Below, piece after piece: positions 35,243-47,879 of a stretch of DNA of 64,000 bases; position 1 is the first letter of the stretch, and every line of letters begins with the position of its first letter. The DNA is taken from the NCBI GenBank assembly GCA_025602915.1, contig JAHLJZ010000089.1, positions 1 to 64,000 of the forward strand, read 5' to 3'. Source of the DNA: Paraphysoderma sedebokerense (Eukaryota > Blastocladiomycota > Physodermatomycetes > Physodermatales > Physodermataceae). The translations under genes were made by a program, and so were the position numbers. The notes under the pieces are model-generated. The model saw only the letters and a program-made list of their open reading frames with translations, did no database searches and was not told the origin of the DNA.

Positions 35243-36446
35243 TTCTTATCCACAAAGAAAGGCGAAGAATGGGTCAAGGAAGAAATCTTTATGTTTTCTG
35301 TGACTGAGGTGAGGAGGGACGCACTTGGAGGCGGAATCGCGATAATTATTCAGACCGAAGCTCCACAATTGACAATTCATTCATATAATCCATCATTCTG
35401 GTCTTTTCTTTATCTTGCCATTTCTTTTCCAGATTGCTACTGATAAGCTCTGCCTAATATGAGATTAATCTCTTTGAATAGATAAAAATGTGGTATTAGC
35501 ACACAATTTTGATAAATGAAATTGAAACTGGTTCGCAGATTTCAGGTATAGGTTATAATTACGGCTATGGTTACAGGATAGGCCTGACTGCCTTTAATCC
35601 TCGGGAAATAAAGGAGTGCGCCAATGCCACAACGGGAACATAGCGGGAACTAATATTACTCCTTATTACACGCACGAGTCAAGTCTGACAGTCTGACTGT
35701 GTCCTACATTCCTAATATATGTCAGTACTACGTCCTACTCCTCCTGTTGAATGAAGTCAGTGAGGCCTGGGACAGCGGGATGACGCTCAGTCGATTAGAT
35801 ACGACTCTCGAGACTCGAGGTGAAGCCAGCCTACACATCACCCAGTACACACTCTGAGGTGTGGAGAGCAAGGAAATTGACGAGAACTGATTACTACTTT
35901 ATTACGCTTTCAATTCTATTACGCTTGCTGCTGATAGTCTTTGATAAGTCTTTGATAGTTCTCTTCATGCGAAATATTTGGCTGTTCTCTAATACTGTCT
36001 GTTCATACTCTGTTCATGTCACCGCGATTCTTGGGTCTTGAGTCTTGACATAAATTTGGGGCCAGTCCCGCCGTCCCGAGTCCTACTCTGTCCTACTCCT
36101 GGCCACTCAGCTCTCGGGTCTCACCGCTCAGGCCAGGCAAGACGGGAACGGGGAAAGTGAATGGAAGTCACCTGGATACCGAGTCACAAGTCACAACTTC
36201 CAGTAATCCAGTTACGCTCATCAAGGGGGTTTGGGGGACAAAGTGATGAGGTCCTCGAGGATACATAGGCAAGGGACTAATGGGGATTACTCAGGCTTAC
36301 TGTGACGAACTGAGGCACTGAGCTGTGAGGACTCCGTACATCTCATTTCTGACCAACCTAGGCCATACTATAAAAATACCTGGTCGTCCCGGTTACGAGT
36401 TACAACATCGACATCTAGATCAAACTGGCGAAAATCAAACACAGCG
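35243..36446. other. Intergenic, promoter region of receptor gene A
   Basis: A 1.2 kb gap, richer in G/C than the flanking genes, with many repeated short words (GTCCTACTCC, GACTC/GAGTC, CTCGAGACTCGAG). TATAAAAA lies at 36369-36376, about 70 bases before the start codon of gene A. There is no convincing coding exon. Words such as CAAGACTCAAGACTGGG in the A-B spacer look related, so part of this may be an old shared promoter. Confidence 0.55.
36369..36446 (+). promoter_or_regulatory. TATA box and conserved block before gene A
   Basis: TATAAAAA at 36369-36376 is followed by CGTCCCG (about 36385) and a block just before the ATG (TAGATCAAACTGGCGAAAA then TCAAACACAGCG). The same CGTCCCG and a near-identical block (ATAGATCGAACTCGCGAAAT, TCAAACACAGCG) stand before the ATG of genes B and C. 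Their flanks are diverged, so this core looks selected. Confidence 0.6.
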
Positions 36447-39400
36447 ATGCAAACCAATGCCGTGCTTAGAATTGTCGCAAAGTTTTTCATCGCTATTCTG
36501 CTTTTTGGTAGTTTATTAGCCGTTGACATAATACCGTTCTTGCCTACTCCATGGTATTTAAACACCTCTGTTACGGTCAACTTACAGGCCGACACGACCA
36601 TAATTGATACGCACAGTTTGAAACCACCGGATTACTTGGTTTTGACGGGCCGGAACGGTTCAAATGTTGTTGGATTATATCGCTATCAAGTTGACAACAA
36701 TGGGTGGGTTGGACTGAATACTACACTTGGTGGAATCGGATGGGCTTTTGATATCCAAAGGTCATTTAATTTTATATTTCCATAATTTTTCCCTGTACTA
36801 CCGCGTGCTCATTACTAGCGCTATCTTAGGAAATGGTCGACAGCCGCAGTAACAGTGAATCCTTGGACAAGAATTCCATTCATAATTTATTTATATTCGA
36901 ATAATTTGGTTTTCCGACAGTATCCGATTATCGATACTTTATTCGACAACAATTCCTCCGCTGGAACAGCATTCCAGTTTACCTTAGCCCGAGTTGTCCC
37001 GAGACCGTTTGTATCGATTTTTCAAGTTTTCAGCGTCGTCAAGCTCTTGATTTTTACGGAGTTTTTCTGTCTTCAATCATTAGGCATTTAGTTTTGCATT
37101 GGGCTGATAATACAACACTGTTTATCGGTATCCATTCGCATTCAACTCCGGATGCAGGGCTTCAATCTAACTTTATACTCGGCCGTTTCCATGTGAACGA
37201 TACTAGCGTCTTTCAGGAGGCGATCCATTCTCATCAGACCTTGATTTATTCCATGGAGTTTATATGCAGTACCTGCTCTGTAGACAATGTCCGGATGATC
37301 TTTGGCAATGGCACTATGGGTTATCTCGGCAAACGCGACAACCAGTATACATGGACCGGTGATTTGAAGACTTTCAGTGATGCGGCTGAATTGTCTCACA
37401 AATGTTATAATTATGCGAAAAATTGGACTTATATCTACTATCGAGTTCGTGAAACTCAGTGGGACGAGGAACCCTTTTTCCATAAGATTCACGACCCATC
37501 GAATTCCGCGGGTAATATACATATATATATAATGCAAATGTGATTTACCTACCCTCCAATAACTTCTGTTCCTTTCACAGATTATCTAGCCATTGATCCA
37601 CCGACATCTCCGCGTTTCGCTTTCCGAAACCAATTGGCGGTGCATTGCCATAACGACAGAGTTGTCACTGCCCTTGTAACGACCTCGGCCCTTATCAGAG
37701 GGCAAGTAGAATGGCTTAATCAAATGAATTCCAGAACTAAAGGCAAATCCGACATATTTGTATATTTTAAACGTTCCAATAGCGATGGGGAAAGTGATGA
37801 GGAAGTTATGGTGTTCTCGACACCTGGGAATGATAATGTTTCCCGCATTTACCTTGACAACACTCAATTTCACATCATCGGTCTGACTGAAGGTGATATT
37901 GCAGACACCAATGTCACTTCGTTTTCGAACAAACTTTTCTTTGCCGGATTTTCTGCTTTTGATATCGTATCTGTGCGAAGTCCGGACGCTGCGGATATTT
38001 TGGATTCAATTGAAATATTACCTAATCGTGACTTCGCCATACGGTTCTCTTCTTTGCCTGCCGATCGGAGCGCATTGTATCCCGCAGCGGTAACAATAAA
38101 TAAATTCACTTGTGGTAACGTTCGGTGGATTGGCGATGAACTTTACGCTTTGGCTCTGCCTACCCTTGACAAAAGTAAGTTCTGTTACCCAATGAATTAC
38201 TGTAATTCTTCCTCTTTCACTTCTAACATCGTAGTCTGCCAGATTTTGATTTGGTCGTTGAATTCTATGCTTTTCCACATGTACCGAAAATCTCTAAGAC
38301 GGTTTCTTTAAAGCGACCATCGATCTTATCAGTTGTTCCTAACGTGACTGACATCGGTTCGTTTGTATCCCCTCTACTCTTTTTGTGATGCTTACTGACC
38401 CCATTTGGTTATAGCTCCTTTCACGACTCTACAGTTTGCCGTTTTATACATGGGGTCGACAGAATTCAATGACATGATTATCTTGATTGGGAATCAGAGA
38501 TGCGAAGTCCAAACCGCGGGAGTAGTGCCAGACTTCTTTGGTGTGACAACTTTCAACTGCACTGTACCGTTTGATACAACTGGACGAAAAGCTATCGACG
38601 TTACCTCTGTCGGCCGGAAATTGGCGACCAATTTCACGCTCACGTACAGACAATTGTCACAGAATGTCACAATTGCAATAGATGAAGGCCAAGAGACCCC
38701 TATTGTGTTAAATTGTTCCGCATATGCCAACATTTTCAACGATTTTGAATACCGCATTCTTGAGACGCCTTTGATACCCGTGGGACAATTACTCTTTGAA
38801 AACAAAACGGAGTTACCTTTTGGTAAGCATATCGACGTCGGAGATAGCCTCGGAAGATTGCGATTCCGTTCTTTAAGTCATGGGAGAGTCAGCTTTCAAT
38901 ATTATTGCGCTGGTGTGTGTCAACTTTTTCGTAATAATATGGCATTTATTGCTCTGAGTCGGCTCATCATTTCTGAGTAGACAATGCAACTTCGTTCTCG
39001 CCGATTTTGGCGACTGTCGTTATCAATATCCGTCCGGTTATAAAATGCCAAAATTCCGTCTTCACTACCGGCGTTTTTCTGCTGGATGAAAGAAATACGA
39101 CATTATTCAAGTTAGAATAATTTTTTTGTGTCTACCATGAGATACATGCTGACGCTTTTTTTGTGATAGCAACTTAACCTACACTATAATGTCAGTTCCG
39201 TCTTGGGGAAGATTAGGGGGTGTGGAAAACACTGCATTCCTCGCAGCTGGTGATAGCACAGTCGAGACGAGTATTCGCCTGACTGGAAGATTGGCTGTTA
39301 AACAGTATGTATGTCTACGCAAAAAAAATCCTGTACAGTTCTTAAACTTCTCCCCTAGATCCCCAACCGGTACTTTCTCGTACATTGCCGTGAATGAATA

Positions 39401-41355
39401 CGGGATGATTTCAGATAAATGCGATGTCGTTTTCTTCATAAGCTGCCCAAATCCTTTATATTTAAATGTGTTTAACTCAAGCAACAATGACTTTTGTGCG
39501 TCTTGTCCTCTGGGTGCTAAGTGCAGGTAAAATCTAAGACTATTCAACACGTTCGAATCACTTGTGAATATCTGATTTTTCTCTAATATCACGAACAGCC
39601 CAATAGGTGGCCATCTACCGTATGCTGCTGCAGGATATTGGACGAGAACAGAAGTATACGATCTGAATTCCGTCTACTTACCTTGCGTACCGGTACATTT
39701 GTCTTATTTTCCGACAAGCTAGTGTAAAGATTGACTTTATATTTTGATAGAAAAATGCATGTCCCGGTTTACCATCGGGTGAATGTTCACCTGGATTTCG
39801 CGGGTTTCGATGTGCGGAGTGTGCAAAACTCTATTACAAGTTTGGTGATGACTGTCTGCCTTGTAAAGTTGGAAATGAAGTCAACACCATTCTGGCCCTT
39901 ATAATTCTAGTTGGAGGGGGAGCCCTTGTGTACGGGTTATCTAAATTAGTGAAAGCGGGTCCCATGTATGTTTATCTGCTCTTCGCTCCCTTTCTAAAGG
40001 AATGTCTCAATTTACAATAATTTTATTTCCGTAGCTATGGGTTGGTCAATGTGCTGATATCATTCTTGCAAACTATTGTCATCTTGCGCGGATTTCAATT
40101 GAACTGGCCACCAGAATTTCATGAGGTTTTGGGGTGGCTATCAGCTATAAATTTCAACATTGAATTCACAGCGCCTGGTACGTTGTTAATTCCAGTCACG
40201 TATCTAAGATATATGCATTGACTTTCAAGCAATTCTGTAGAATGCTTTCTGGGTGATTTCATCACCTACAGCCAACGGCTTCGTGTGACATTTCTACTGC
40301 CCATATTCTTTGTGACGTTTGCGGCAATCGTGCCAATATTTTTTCGCGGATTTCGCTGGCTTCGACTCAAGATTCCAATTGGCAAACGAAAGTCGTTCCC
40401 TTTCAAATCTTTCAACGCCATATTGCTTATTCTTTACCTTGCGTATGTTAATTCCTTTCGGATGAACATGGCCCGTTCTGGGGTTCTGACGCTTCGTTTT
40501 CTCCCGACAGGCACTTCGATTGTCACTTAGATGTTGACGGGTTTAAGTATCTGGAGGTCGATACGGGTTTTACTATCTCGAGGTCGATCCAAGTTTGAAA
40601 TGCTACGACAGTGCATGGAAGGCCGAGTTGCCCTATGTCATCAGCGCTATTTGGTTCGTCAGTTATTATTTGAACGAAGCAATTTATCCATAAATTTAAT
40701 TCTATTCAAAATAGGTTCTACGTTGTGGGGATTCCGCTCTATTTTGGATCAATGTTTTACTTCATGTATCAAGAACAACGAACCAGTTCTTTCTGGCGAT
40801 CGGCGAAAAGTGTGGCACTGAGAATCATGCGGTTTGATGAGTACTACCAACAAACCCGTCAATATTTTGTATTAGTTAATCTACTGCAAAAATTGGTCCT
40901 TGTAGCGGCGGGAGTTTTTTTCACCAAGTATGTCTGGTCTCGACTGATCATTTTCTATCCACAAGAGCACTTACTAATGAGTTCTCTAAAGTCAACGAGG
41001 AATCCAGACGGTGCTGACATCTCTTACCTTAAATGCGACGTTGACCTTGTCGATAGCATATAAGCCATATTCACATCGAATTCTTAACACCTCGGAGCAA
41101 CTGTCGTTTGCTTCTTCGATAGCCGTGCTAGGCTTGGGGTTACCATTTTTGACGGACAGCATTGACAATTCAGTTAGGTCATTTTTGACAGTTTCAATTT
41201 TGAGCATAATATTTGGGTTCATTTTATTTACTTTTGGGGCGTGTCTGGTGGAGGCGAAAAGTCGTCTACTTGCATGGAGGGCCGGTACGTTTAAAAAAAA
41301 TGCATCTCGAGCACCTCTTGTCGCTCTGTCTTCAACAGCACGACTGAAATGTTAG
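36447..41355 (+). CDS. Receptor-like membrane protein, copy A (3' end disrupted)
   Basis: First of three tandem paralogues. The start MQTNAVLRIVAKFFIAILLFG is a signal peptide. A long extracellular part with many N-glycosylation sites follows over about ten exons, including NPWTRIPFIIYLYSN, LHWADNTTLFIGIHSHS, STPGNDNVSRIYLDNTQF and an IPT/TIG-like strand-rich stretch (RCEVQTAGVVPDFFGVTTF). Then comes a Cys-rich module: CASCPLGAKC, GYWTRTEVYDLNS, KACPGLPSGECSPGFRG, CAECAKLYY and DDCLPCK. Membrane segments follow, starting with ILALIILVGGGALVYGLS, then YGLVNVLISFLQTIVIL and RLRVTFLLPIFFVTFAAIV. Near 40563 gene A's own sequence switches to the repeated unit with a net 26-base insertion. The frame then stops at 40596-40598, so the remaining membrane segments (to 41355) are out of frame. 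I do not recognise a named family; the shape recalls the Cys-rich, multi-membrane-pass proteins of zoosporic fungi and oomycetes. Confidence 0.7.
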
Positions 41356-42139
41356 TTGCTTCCGGGGAATCCATAATTTCTTTGTAAATGCTTGATGCGA
41401 GGAAAATTAATACTGTAATGATATGTAATAAAAATAATGGTATTGTAAACTTTTGGTCAAGGGTTCTTAATGCTTTGACCGAGAGATTCCGCACACTGTC
41501 GAAGTCTAATTATTAAACCCCGTCAGTCGCGACGTAAGTATTCGTAATGGGTAAATGATGAATAGATTAAGCGGCAAAAACACAAGTTTGGTACATAAAA
41601 ATTGGTTCATATAGGTCATGTTGACGACTTTTAGAATCAGGATGCGGTCCGAGTCATAAAATCGGTTCACTCCTCGAAGAAACATACACAAGGAAATACT
41701 AGCAATGCTTTGCAACTTTCAATTTTCGAAGAACCCATTTACCCGCCGACTCGACGAAAAAGGAATTTGATGCGCCTAATCACTATTAGTTTATTTAACT
41801 TTATTACGCATGCGAGTTGCGGCTTGGTATCGTAAATCTCTCATTTGAATGATTGGACAGCTCTTTGGACCTTGCCAGCAGCCAGACTCGTTATGGAAGC
41901 CACTCAGGCCAGTCAAGACTCAAGACTGGGAGTGAGACAAAATGGTGTTGAACCTTGAAATTGAGAAAAGCATAGGGATTACGACTGAATTACGGTGGCG
42001 AATTGAGGTATCCGTACAGTCAATCAAATTTTGGCTTTGGATATACAAACTAGTCTATACTTATATGCGTAGCCGTCCCGTCAAACGGTCATATTGGTGA
42101 TATGATATAGATCGAACTCGCGAAATATCAAACACAGCG
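41356..42139. promoter_or_regulatory. A-B spacer and promoter of gene B
   Basis: A 784-base spacer with the promoter of gene B. A block at about 42107-42139 matches the one before gene A, and CGTCCCG is at about 42074. An AT-rich CTATACTTATATG near 42054 is a possible TATA region. Minus-strand open frames here (41291-41494 and 41506-41715) have no recognisable product. Confidence 0.6.
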
Positions 42140-45100
42140 ATGCAAACCAATACCATATTTCGAATTGTCACAAAATTTTTCATCGGCGTTGTGCTTTTTG
42201 GTAGATTATTAGCTTACGACAATATACCGTTCTTGCCAACTCCATGGTATTTAAATACCTCCGCTTCGGTCAACTTACAGGCCGGCACGACCATCATCGA
42301 TACACATAGCCTGAAACCACCGGATTACTGCGTTTTGACAGGCCGGAATGGTTCAAATGTGGTTGGACTATATAGGTATAAAGTTGAATATACTGGGTGG
42401 ATTGGACTGAATACCACACTCGGTGGAGTCGGATGGGCTTTCGACATCCAAAGGTGCATTATATAATTTCCAATTTCACGAGGTTTTCTTCCGCTCTGCC
42501 GTGGCTCACCAGAAGCACTATCTTAGGAAATGGTCGACAGCCGCAATAACAGTGAATCCATGGACAAGAATTTTATATATTGTTTACTTATATTCCAATA
42601 TGTTGGTCTTCCGGCAATATCCAATGATCGATACCTTATTCGACAGTAATTCCGCCACTGGTACGGCCTTCCAGTTTACCTTAGCCAGAGTTGTCCCGAG
42701 ACCGTTTGTATCGAGTTTTCGTGTTTTGAACGTCGTCGAGCTCTTGATTTTTACTGTGCTTTGTTTTCAATCTTTAGACAATTCGTTCTACACTGGGCGG
42801 ATAATTCCACTCTTTTTATTGGTATTCATTCGCATTCTCAACTGGATGTGGGACTTCAACCTAATTTCGTCCTCGGCGAGTTCCATGTGAATGATACAAG
42901 CATTGTGCAAGCGCTAATCCATATTGATCAGCACCTAATGCTTTCCATGGAATTTGGATGCAGCACATGTTCTGTGAATAAGGTTCGAGTAATATTTGGT
43001 AATGAAACTATAGGTTATCTGGGTAAAATCGGCGACCAATATTCCTTCACAACGGATGTGAAACTTTTCAGTATTGAAGGCGCGGAATTACCACACAAAT
43101 GTTATGATTTCGCTAGAAACCTGACCTACTTTTACTATCGAGTTCGTGAAACACAGTGGGACATGCGGCCGATCTATCAAAGATTCCACGACCCTTCAAC
43201 ATCTATTGGTATGTCGCAGATTTCCTATGAAACTCTCTTACGTTGATACAGCTAAATTTTGACTGCATTAAAGAGGATACCGGGATAGATCCCCCTTTGG
43301 TGCCTCGAACCGCATTCCGCAACCAAATGGCACTTCATTGTCACAATGACAAAGTAATCACTGCCCTTGTAACGACAACGAGTCTCATTAGAGGAGAATC
43401 AGAATGGATTAACCAGATGAATTCGCGCACAAAGGGAAAATCGGACATATTCCTGTATACTAAACGTTTCAGTGCCCTTGAGGAGATCATTGTGTTGTCG
43501 ACGCCGGGAAACGACAATGTTTCGCGCATTTACTTCGACGACACACAATTACACATCGTTGGTTTGACAGAAGGGGAAATCATGAACCCTAATGCCAGTT
43601 TTTTATCTAACAAACTTTTTTTCGCCGGATTTCCGGCACTTAATATCATATCAGCAAGAAGCCCTGAAGCTGCAGAGATGTCGGGTCCGTTAGAAATCTT
43701 GCCTGATCGTGATTTTGCCATACAGTTCTCCTCTTTACCAGTCAATAGGGGGGCTATGTCTCCGGTTATTGTTAAAATCAATGATGTTCCCTGTGGCAAT
43801 GTTCGATGGATGGGTGAAGAAATTTACGCATTAGCACCGCCAGGACTAAGCATCGGTTAAGTTCAACCATTCGTATAATCGTCTATGTTAAGCTTTCGTG
43901 CCCAATATTAACTCTGCTTTGAGTAGATTTTAGCTTATCTGTTGAATTTAACTCATATCCATATCAACCCAAGGTGGTTAAAACTGTCTCTTTGAAGCGG
44001 CCGTCGATTATTAATGTTGTTCCCAATGTTACCGACTTCGGTGAATACCTTCTGCTAGTCGTACTATTTTGGCTTATTTACTGACATCTTTCGTTGAAGC
44101 CCCTTTCACGACTGTACAGTTTACAGTTTCATACATGGGGCAAACAGAATTTAATGACATGGCTATCTTAATTGGGAATCAGAGATGCGAAGTCCAAACC
44201 GCGGGAGTAGTTCCAGACTTCTTTGGTGTGACAACTTTCAACTGCACTGTACCGTTTGATACTACTGGAAGAAAACCAATCGACGTTACATCTGTCGGCC
44301 GGAAAGTGGCCAACAATTTCACTTTAATGTACAGACAATTGCCACAGAATGTCTCAATTACGATAGATGAAGGACAAGAGACTCCAATCGTGTTAAACTG
44401 TTCCGCATATGCAAATATTTTTAACAGTTTTCAATATCGCATCTTTGAAGCGCCTTATTTTTCGATTGGACGTTTGCTTTTCGAGAACAAAACGGAACTT
44501 CCTATTGGGAACCATATTAATGTGGAAGACAACCTCGGAAGGTTGCGATTCCGCTCTACGAGTCACGGGAGAGTCGAGTTCAACTATTACTGCGCCTGTA
44601 TGTATTTGCGACTGAATGTCTTTGTGGTAATCTTGCAATTATAAGAGGCAACTTACATTTTGTGCTGCAGATAATGGTACCTTCTTTTCCCCAATCCTTG
44701 GAACGGTAGTGATCGATGTCCGTCCAGTGATAAACTGTCGAAATACCGTCTCCACTACTGGCAACTTTTTACTGGATCAAAGGATGCCCACCACAGCTAG
44801 GTTTTTTTTTTTTTTTTGTATTTTTTCACCGTGGAAGATACTTAACTTTTTTTAATTTAGCAACGTAACTTATTCGTTTCTCACAGTTCCGTCTTGGGGA
44901 CAGTTGGTTGGAGTTGAAAGCACTCGACTTCTCAATGCAGGAGATAACACTCTTGAGACGGTCATCCGTCTAACCGGCCGATTAGCTGTTGAGCAGTATG
45001 TGCACTATCTCTATTGAATGAAATAGCTGATTCTCACCCCTCGAATAGGTCCCCAACTGGTAGTTTTTCCTACATTGCCTCGAATGATTACGGAATGTTA

Positions 45101-47095
45101 TCGGATAAATGCGAAGTTGTGTTCTTGATTAGCTGTCCAACTCCATCGTTCCTGAATGTGTTCAATTCCAGTGTCAGTGAATTTTGCACTTCGTGTCCAT
45201 CAGGTGCGAAATGCAGGTAATATTTTCGACTTGCGTATACCTCTCAGACTTTTGGCACTTACATAAATCAACTACATGGCAACCGAAAACAGCCCAACTG
45301 GTGATCATCTACCGTATGCCGCTCCTGGATATTGGACAAGAACAGAAGTTTACGACCCGAACTCAATTTACTTGCCTTGTGTGCCGGTTCGTTTCGCTCT
45401 GTATAGCTTCAAGTCTAGTGCGGGGATTAACTTGATATTCTCATAGTCATATGCATGCCCTGGATTACCTTCAGGGGAATGTTCAGCTGGATTTCGGGGA
45501 TTTAGATGTGCGGAATGCGCCAAACTCTATTACCGATTTGGCGACGACTGTCTGCCATGTAAGGTAGGAAATGAAGTCAACACTATCCTTGCATTGGCAG
45601 TTTTGGTCGGAGGAGGTGCTCTTGTGTATGGATTGTCCAGAAAGTAGGACCGATGTATGTTTATTCTGCTCGTCTACTCTATCTTCGTCCTTGCAAGATA
45701 TGTCTCAATTAACAATAACTTCATTCTGCAGCTATGGTTTGGTCAATGTGCTGATATCATTTTTGCAAACCATTGTCATTTTGCGCGGATTTCAATTGAA
45801 CTGGCCACCGGAATTTTATGAGATACTAGGGTGGCTAACGGCTATAAATTTCAACATCGAATTCACAGCGCCTGGTAGGTTATCTATTTCAATTACGTAT
45901 ATCAGATATACGCATTGACTTTTAAGCAATGATGTAGAATGCTTTCTGGGCGACTTCATCACCTACAGCCAACGGCTTCGTGTGACATTTCTACTGCCTT
46001 TATTCTTTGTGACCTTTGCGGCGATCGTGCCAATATTCATTCGTGGATTTCGCTGGCTTCGACTCAAGCTTCCAATTGGCAAACGGAAGTCATCTCTAGA
46101 AATCCCGAAGGAGTTTGAATTTTTCAAATCTTTCAACGCCATATTGCTTATTCTTTACCTTGCGTATGTTAATTCCTTTCGGATGAAATGTAACAACGAG
46201 TTCTCTTGCGTATGTTAATTCCTTTCGGGTGAAATCGGCTCTTCGCTGGTTCTGATGCTTAGTTTTCTCCCGTTAGGCACTTCGATTGTCATTTGGATAT
46301 TGACGGGTTTTACTATCTCGAGGTCGATCCAAGTTTGAAATGCTACGACAGTGCATGGAAGGCCGAGTTGCCCTATGTCATCAGCGCTATTTGGTTCGTC
46401 AGTTATTATTTGAACGAAGCAATTTATCCATAAATTTAATTCTATTCAAAATAGGTTCTACGTTGTGGGGATTCCGCTCTATTTTGGATCAATGTTTTAC
46501 TTCATGTATCAAGAACAACGAACCAGTTCTTTCTGGCGATCGGCGAAAAGTGTGGCACTGAGAATCATGCGGTTTGATGAGTACTACCAACAAACCCGTC
46601 AATATTTTGTATTAGTTAATCTACTGCAAAAATTGGTCCTTGTAGCGGCGGGAGTTTTTTTCACCAAGTATGTCTGGTCTCGACTGATCATTTTCTATCC
46701 ACAAGAGCACTTACTAATGAGTTCTCTAAAGTCAACGAGGAATCCAGACGGTGCTGACATCTCTTACCTTAAATGCGACGTTGACCTTGTCGATAGCATA
46801 TAAGCCATATTCACATCGAATTCTTAACACCTCGGAGCAACTGTCGTTTGCTTCTTCGATAGCCGTGCTAGGCTTGGGGTTACCATTTTTGACGGACAGC
46901 ATTGACAATTCAGTTAGGTCATTTTTGACAGTTTCAATTTTGAGCATAATATTTGGGTTCATTTTATTTACTTTTGGGGCGTGTCTGGTGGAGGCGAAAA
47001 GTCGTCTACTTGCATGGAGGGCCGGTACGTTTAAAAAAAATGCATCTCGAGCACCTCTTGTCGCTCTGTCTTCAACAGCACGACTGAAATGTTAG
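42140..47095 (+). CDS. Receptor-like membrane protein, copy B (complete)
   Basis: The middle copy and the only one predicted complete, about 1,280 residues in about 16 exons. Signal peptide: MQTNTIFRIVTKFFIGVVLFG. The extracellular part includes NPWTRILYIVYLYSN, LHWADNSTLFIGIHSHSQ, the IPT/TIG-like RCEVQTAGVVPDFFGVTTF region and the Cys-rich module (FCTSCPSGAKC, CPGLPSGECSAGFRG, CAECAKLYYRFGDDCLPCK). Eight or nine membrane segments follow, among them ILALAVLVGGGALVYGLS, RVTFLLPLFFVTFAAIVPIF, AILLILYLA, FYVVGIPLYFGSMFYFMY, YFVLVNLLQKLVLVAAGVFF and SILSIIFGFILFTFGACLVE. HFDCHLDIDGFYYLEVDPSL lies between segments. The order (secreted domain, Cys-rich stalk, polytopic domain) fits a receptor or channel at the cell surface; function is inferred only. 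At 45644 the donor site appears to have moved to GTAGGA after a 7-base loss, which keeps the frame. Donor GTTTTT at 44801 is weak. Confidence 0.72.
46158..46229 (+). repeat. Duplicated donor-site segment in a gene B intron
   Basis: The segment CTTGCGTATGTTAATTCCTTTCGG occurs twice about 48 bases apart (near 46158 and 46206), so the GC|GTATGT donor is present twice. Gene A has it once. The same doubled segment is in gene C (about 51898 and 51952), where the spacer has 6 more bases. Using the first donor keeps the frame seen in gene A. Confidence 0.7.
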
Positions 47096-47879
47096 TTGCT
47101 TCCGGGGAATCCATAATTTCTTTGTAAATGCTTGATGCGAGGAAAATTAATACTGTAATGATATGTAATAAAAATAATGGTATTGTAAACTTTTGGTCAA
47201 GGGTTCTTAATGCTTTGACCGAGAGATTCCGCACACTGTCGAAGTCTAATTATTAAACCCCGTCAGTCGCGACGTAAGTATTCGTAATGGGTAAATGATG
47301 AATAGATTAAGCGGCAAAAACACAAGTTTGGTACATAAAAATTGGTTCATATAGGTCATGTTGACGACTTTTAGAATCAGGATGCGGTCCGAGTCATAAA
47401 ATCGGTTCACTCCTCGAAGAAACATACACAAGGAAATACTAGCAATGCTTTGCAACTTTCAATTTTCGAAGAACCCATTTACCCGCCGACTCGACGAAAA
47501 AGGAATTTGATGCGCCTAATCACTATTAGTTTATTTAACTTTATTACGCATGCGAGTTGCGGCTTGGTATCGTAAATCTCTCATTTGAATGATTGGACAG
47601 CTCTTTGGACCTTGCCAGCAGCCAGACTCGTTATGGAAGCCACTCAGGCCAGTCAAGACTCAAGACTGGGAGTGAGACAAAATGGTGTTGAACCTTGAAA
47701 TTGAGAAAAGCATAGGGATTACGACTGAATTACGGTGGCGAATTGAGGTATCCGTACAGTCAATCAAATTTTGGCTTTGGATATACAAACTAGTCTATAC
47801 TTATATGCGTAGCCGTCCCGTCAAACGGTCATATTGGTGATATGATATAGATCGAACTCGCGAAATATCAAACACAGCG
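47096..47879. promoter_or_regulatory. B-C spacer and promoter of gene C
   Basis: The same as the A-B spacer, base for base as far as I can see, including the conserved block at about 47847-47879 before the ATG. Genes B and C should therefore be expressed alike. Confidence 0.6.

Noticed and set aside
35144-35443. Plus-strand 99-codon frame
   Set aside because: It is antisense to the first exon of the metaxin gene and matches no family.
41291-41715. Two minus-strand frames repeated after genes A and B
   Set aside because: They start near the gene 3' ends, have no family likeness, and are repeated only because the whole unit is duplicated.
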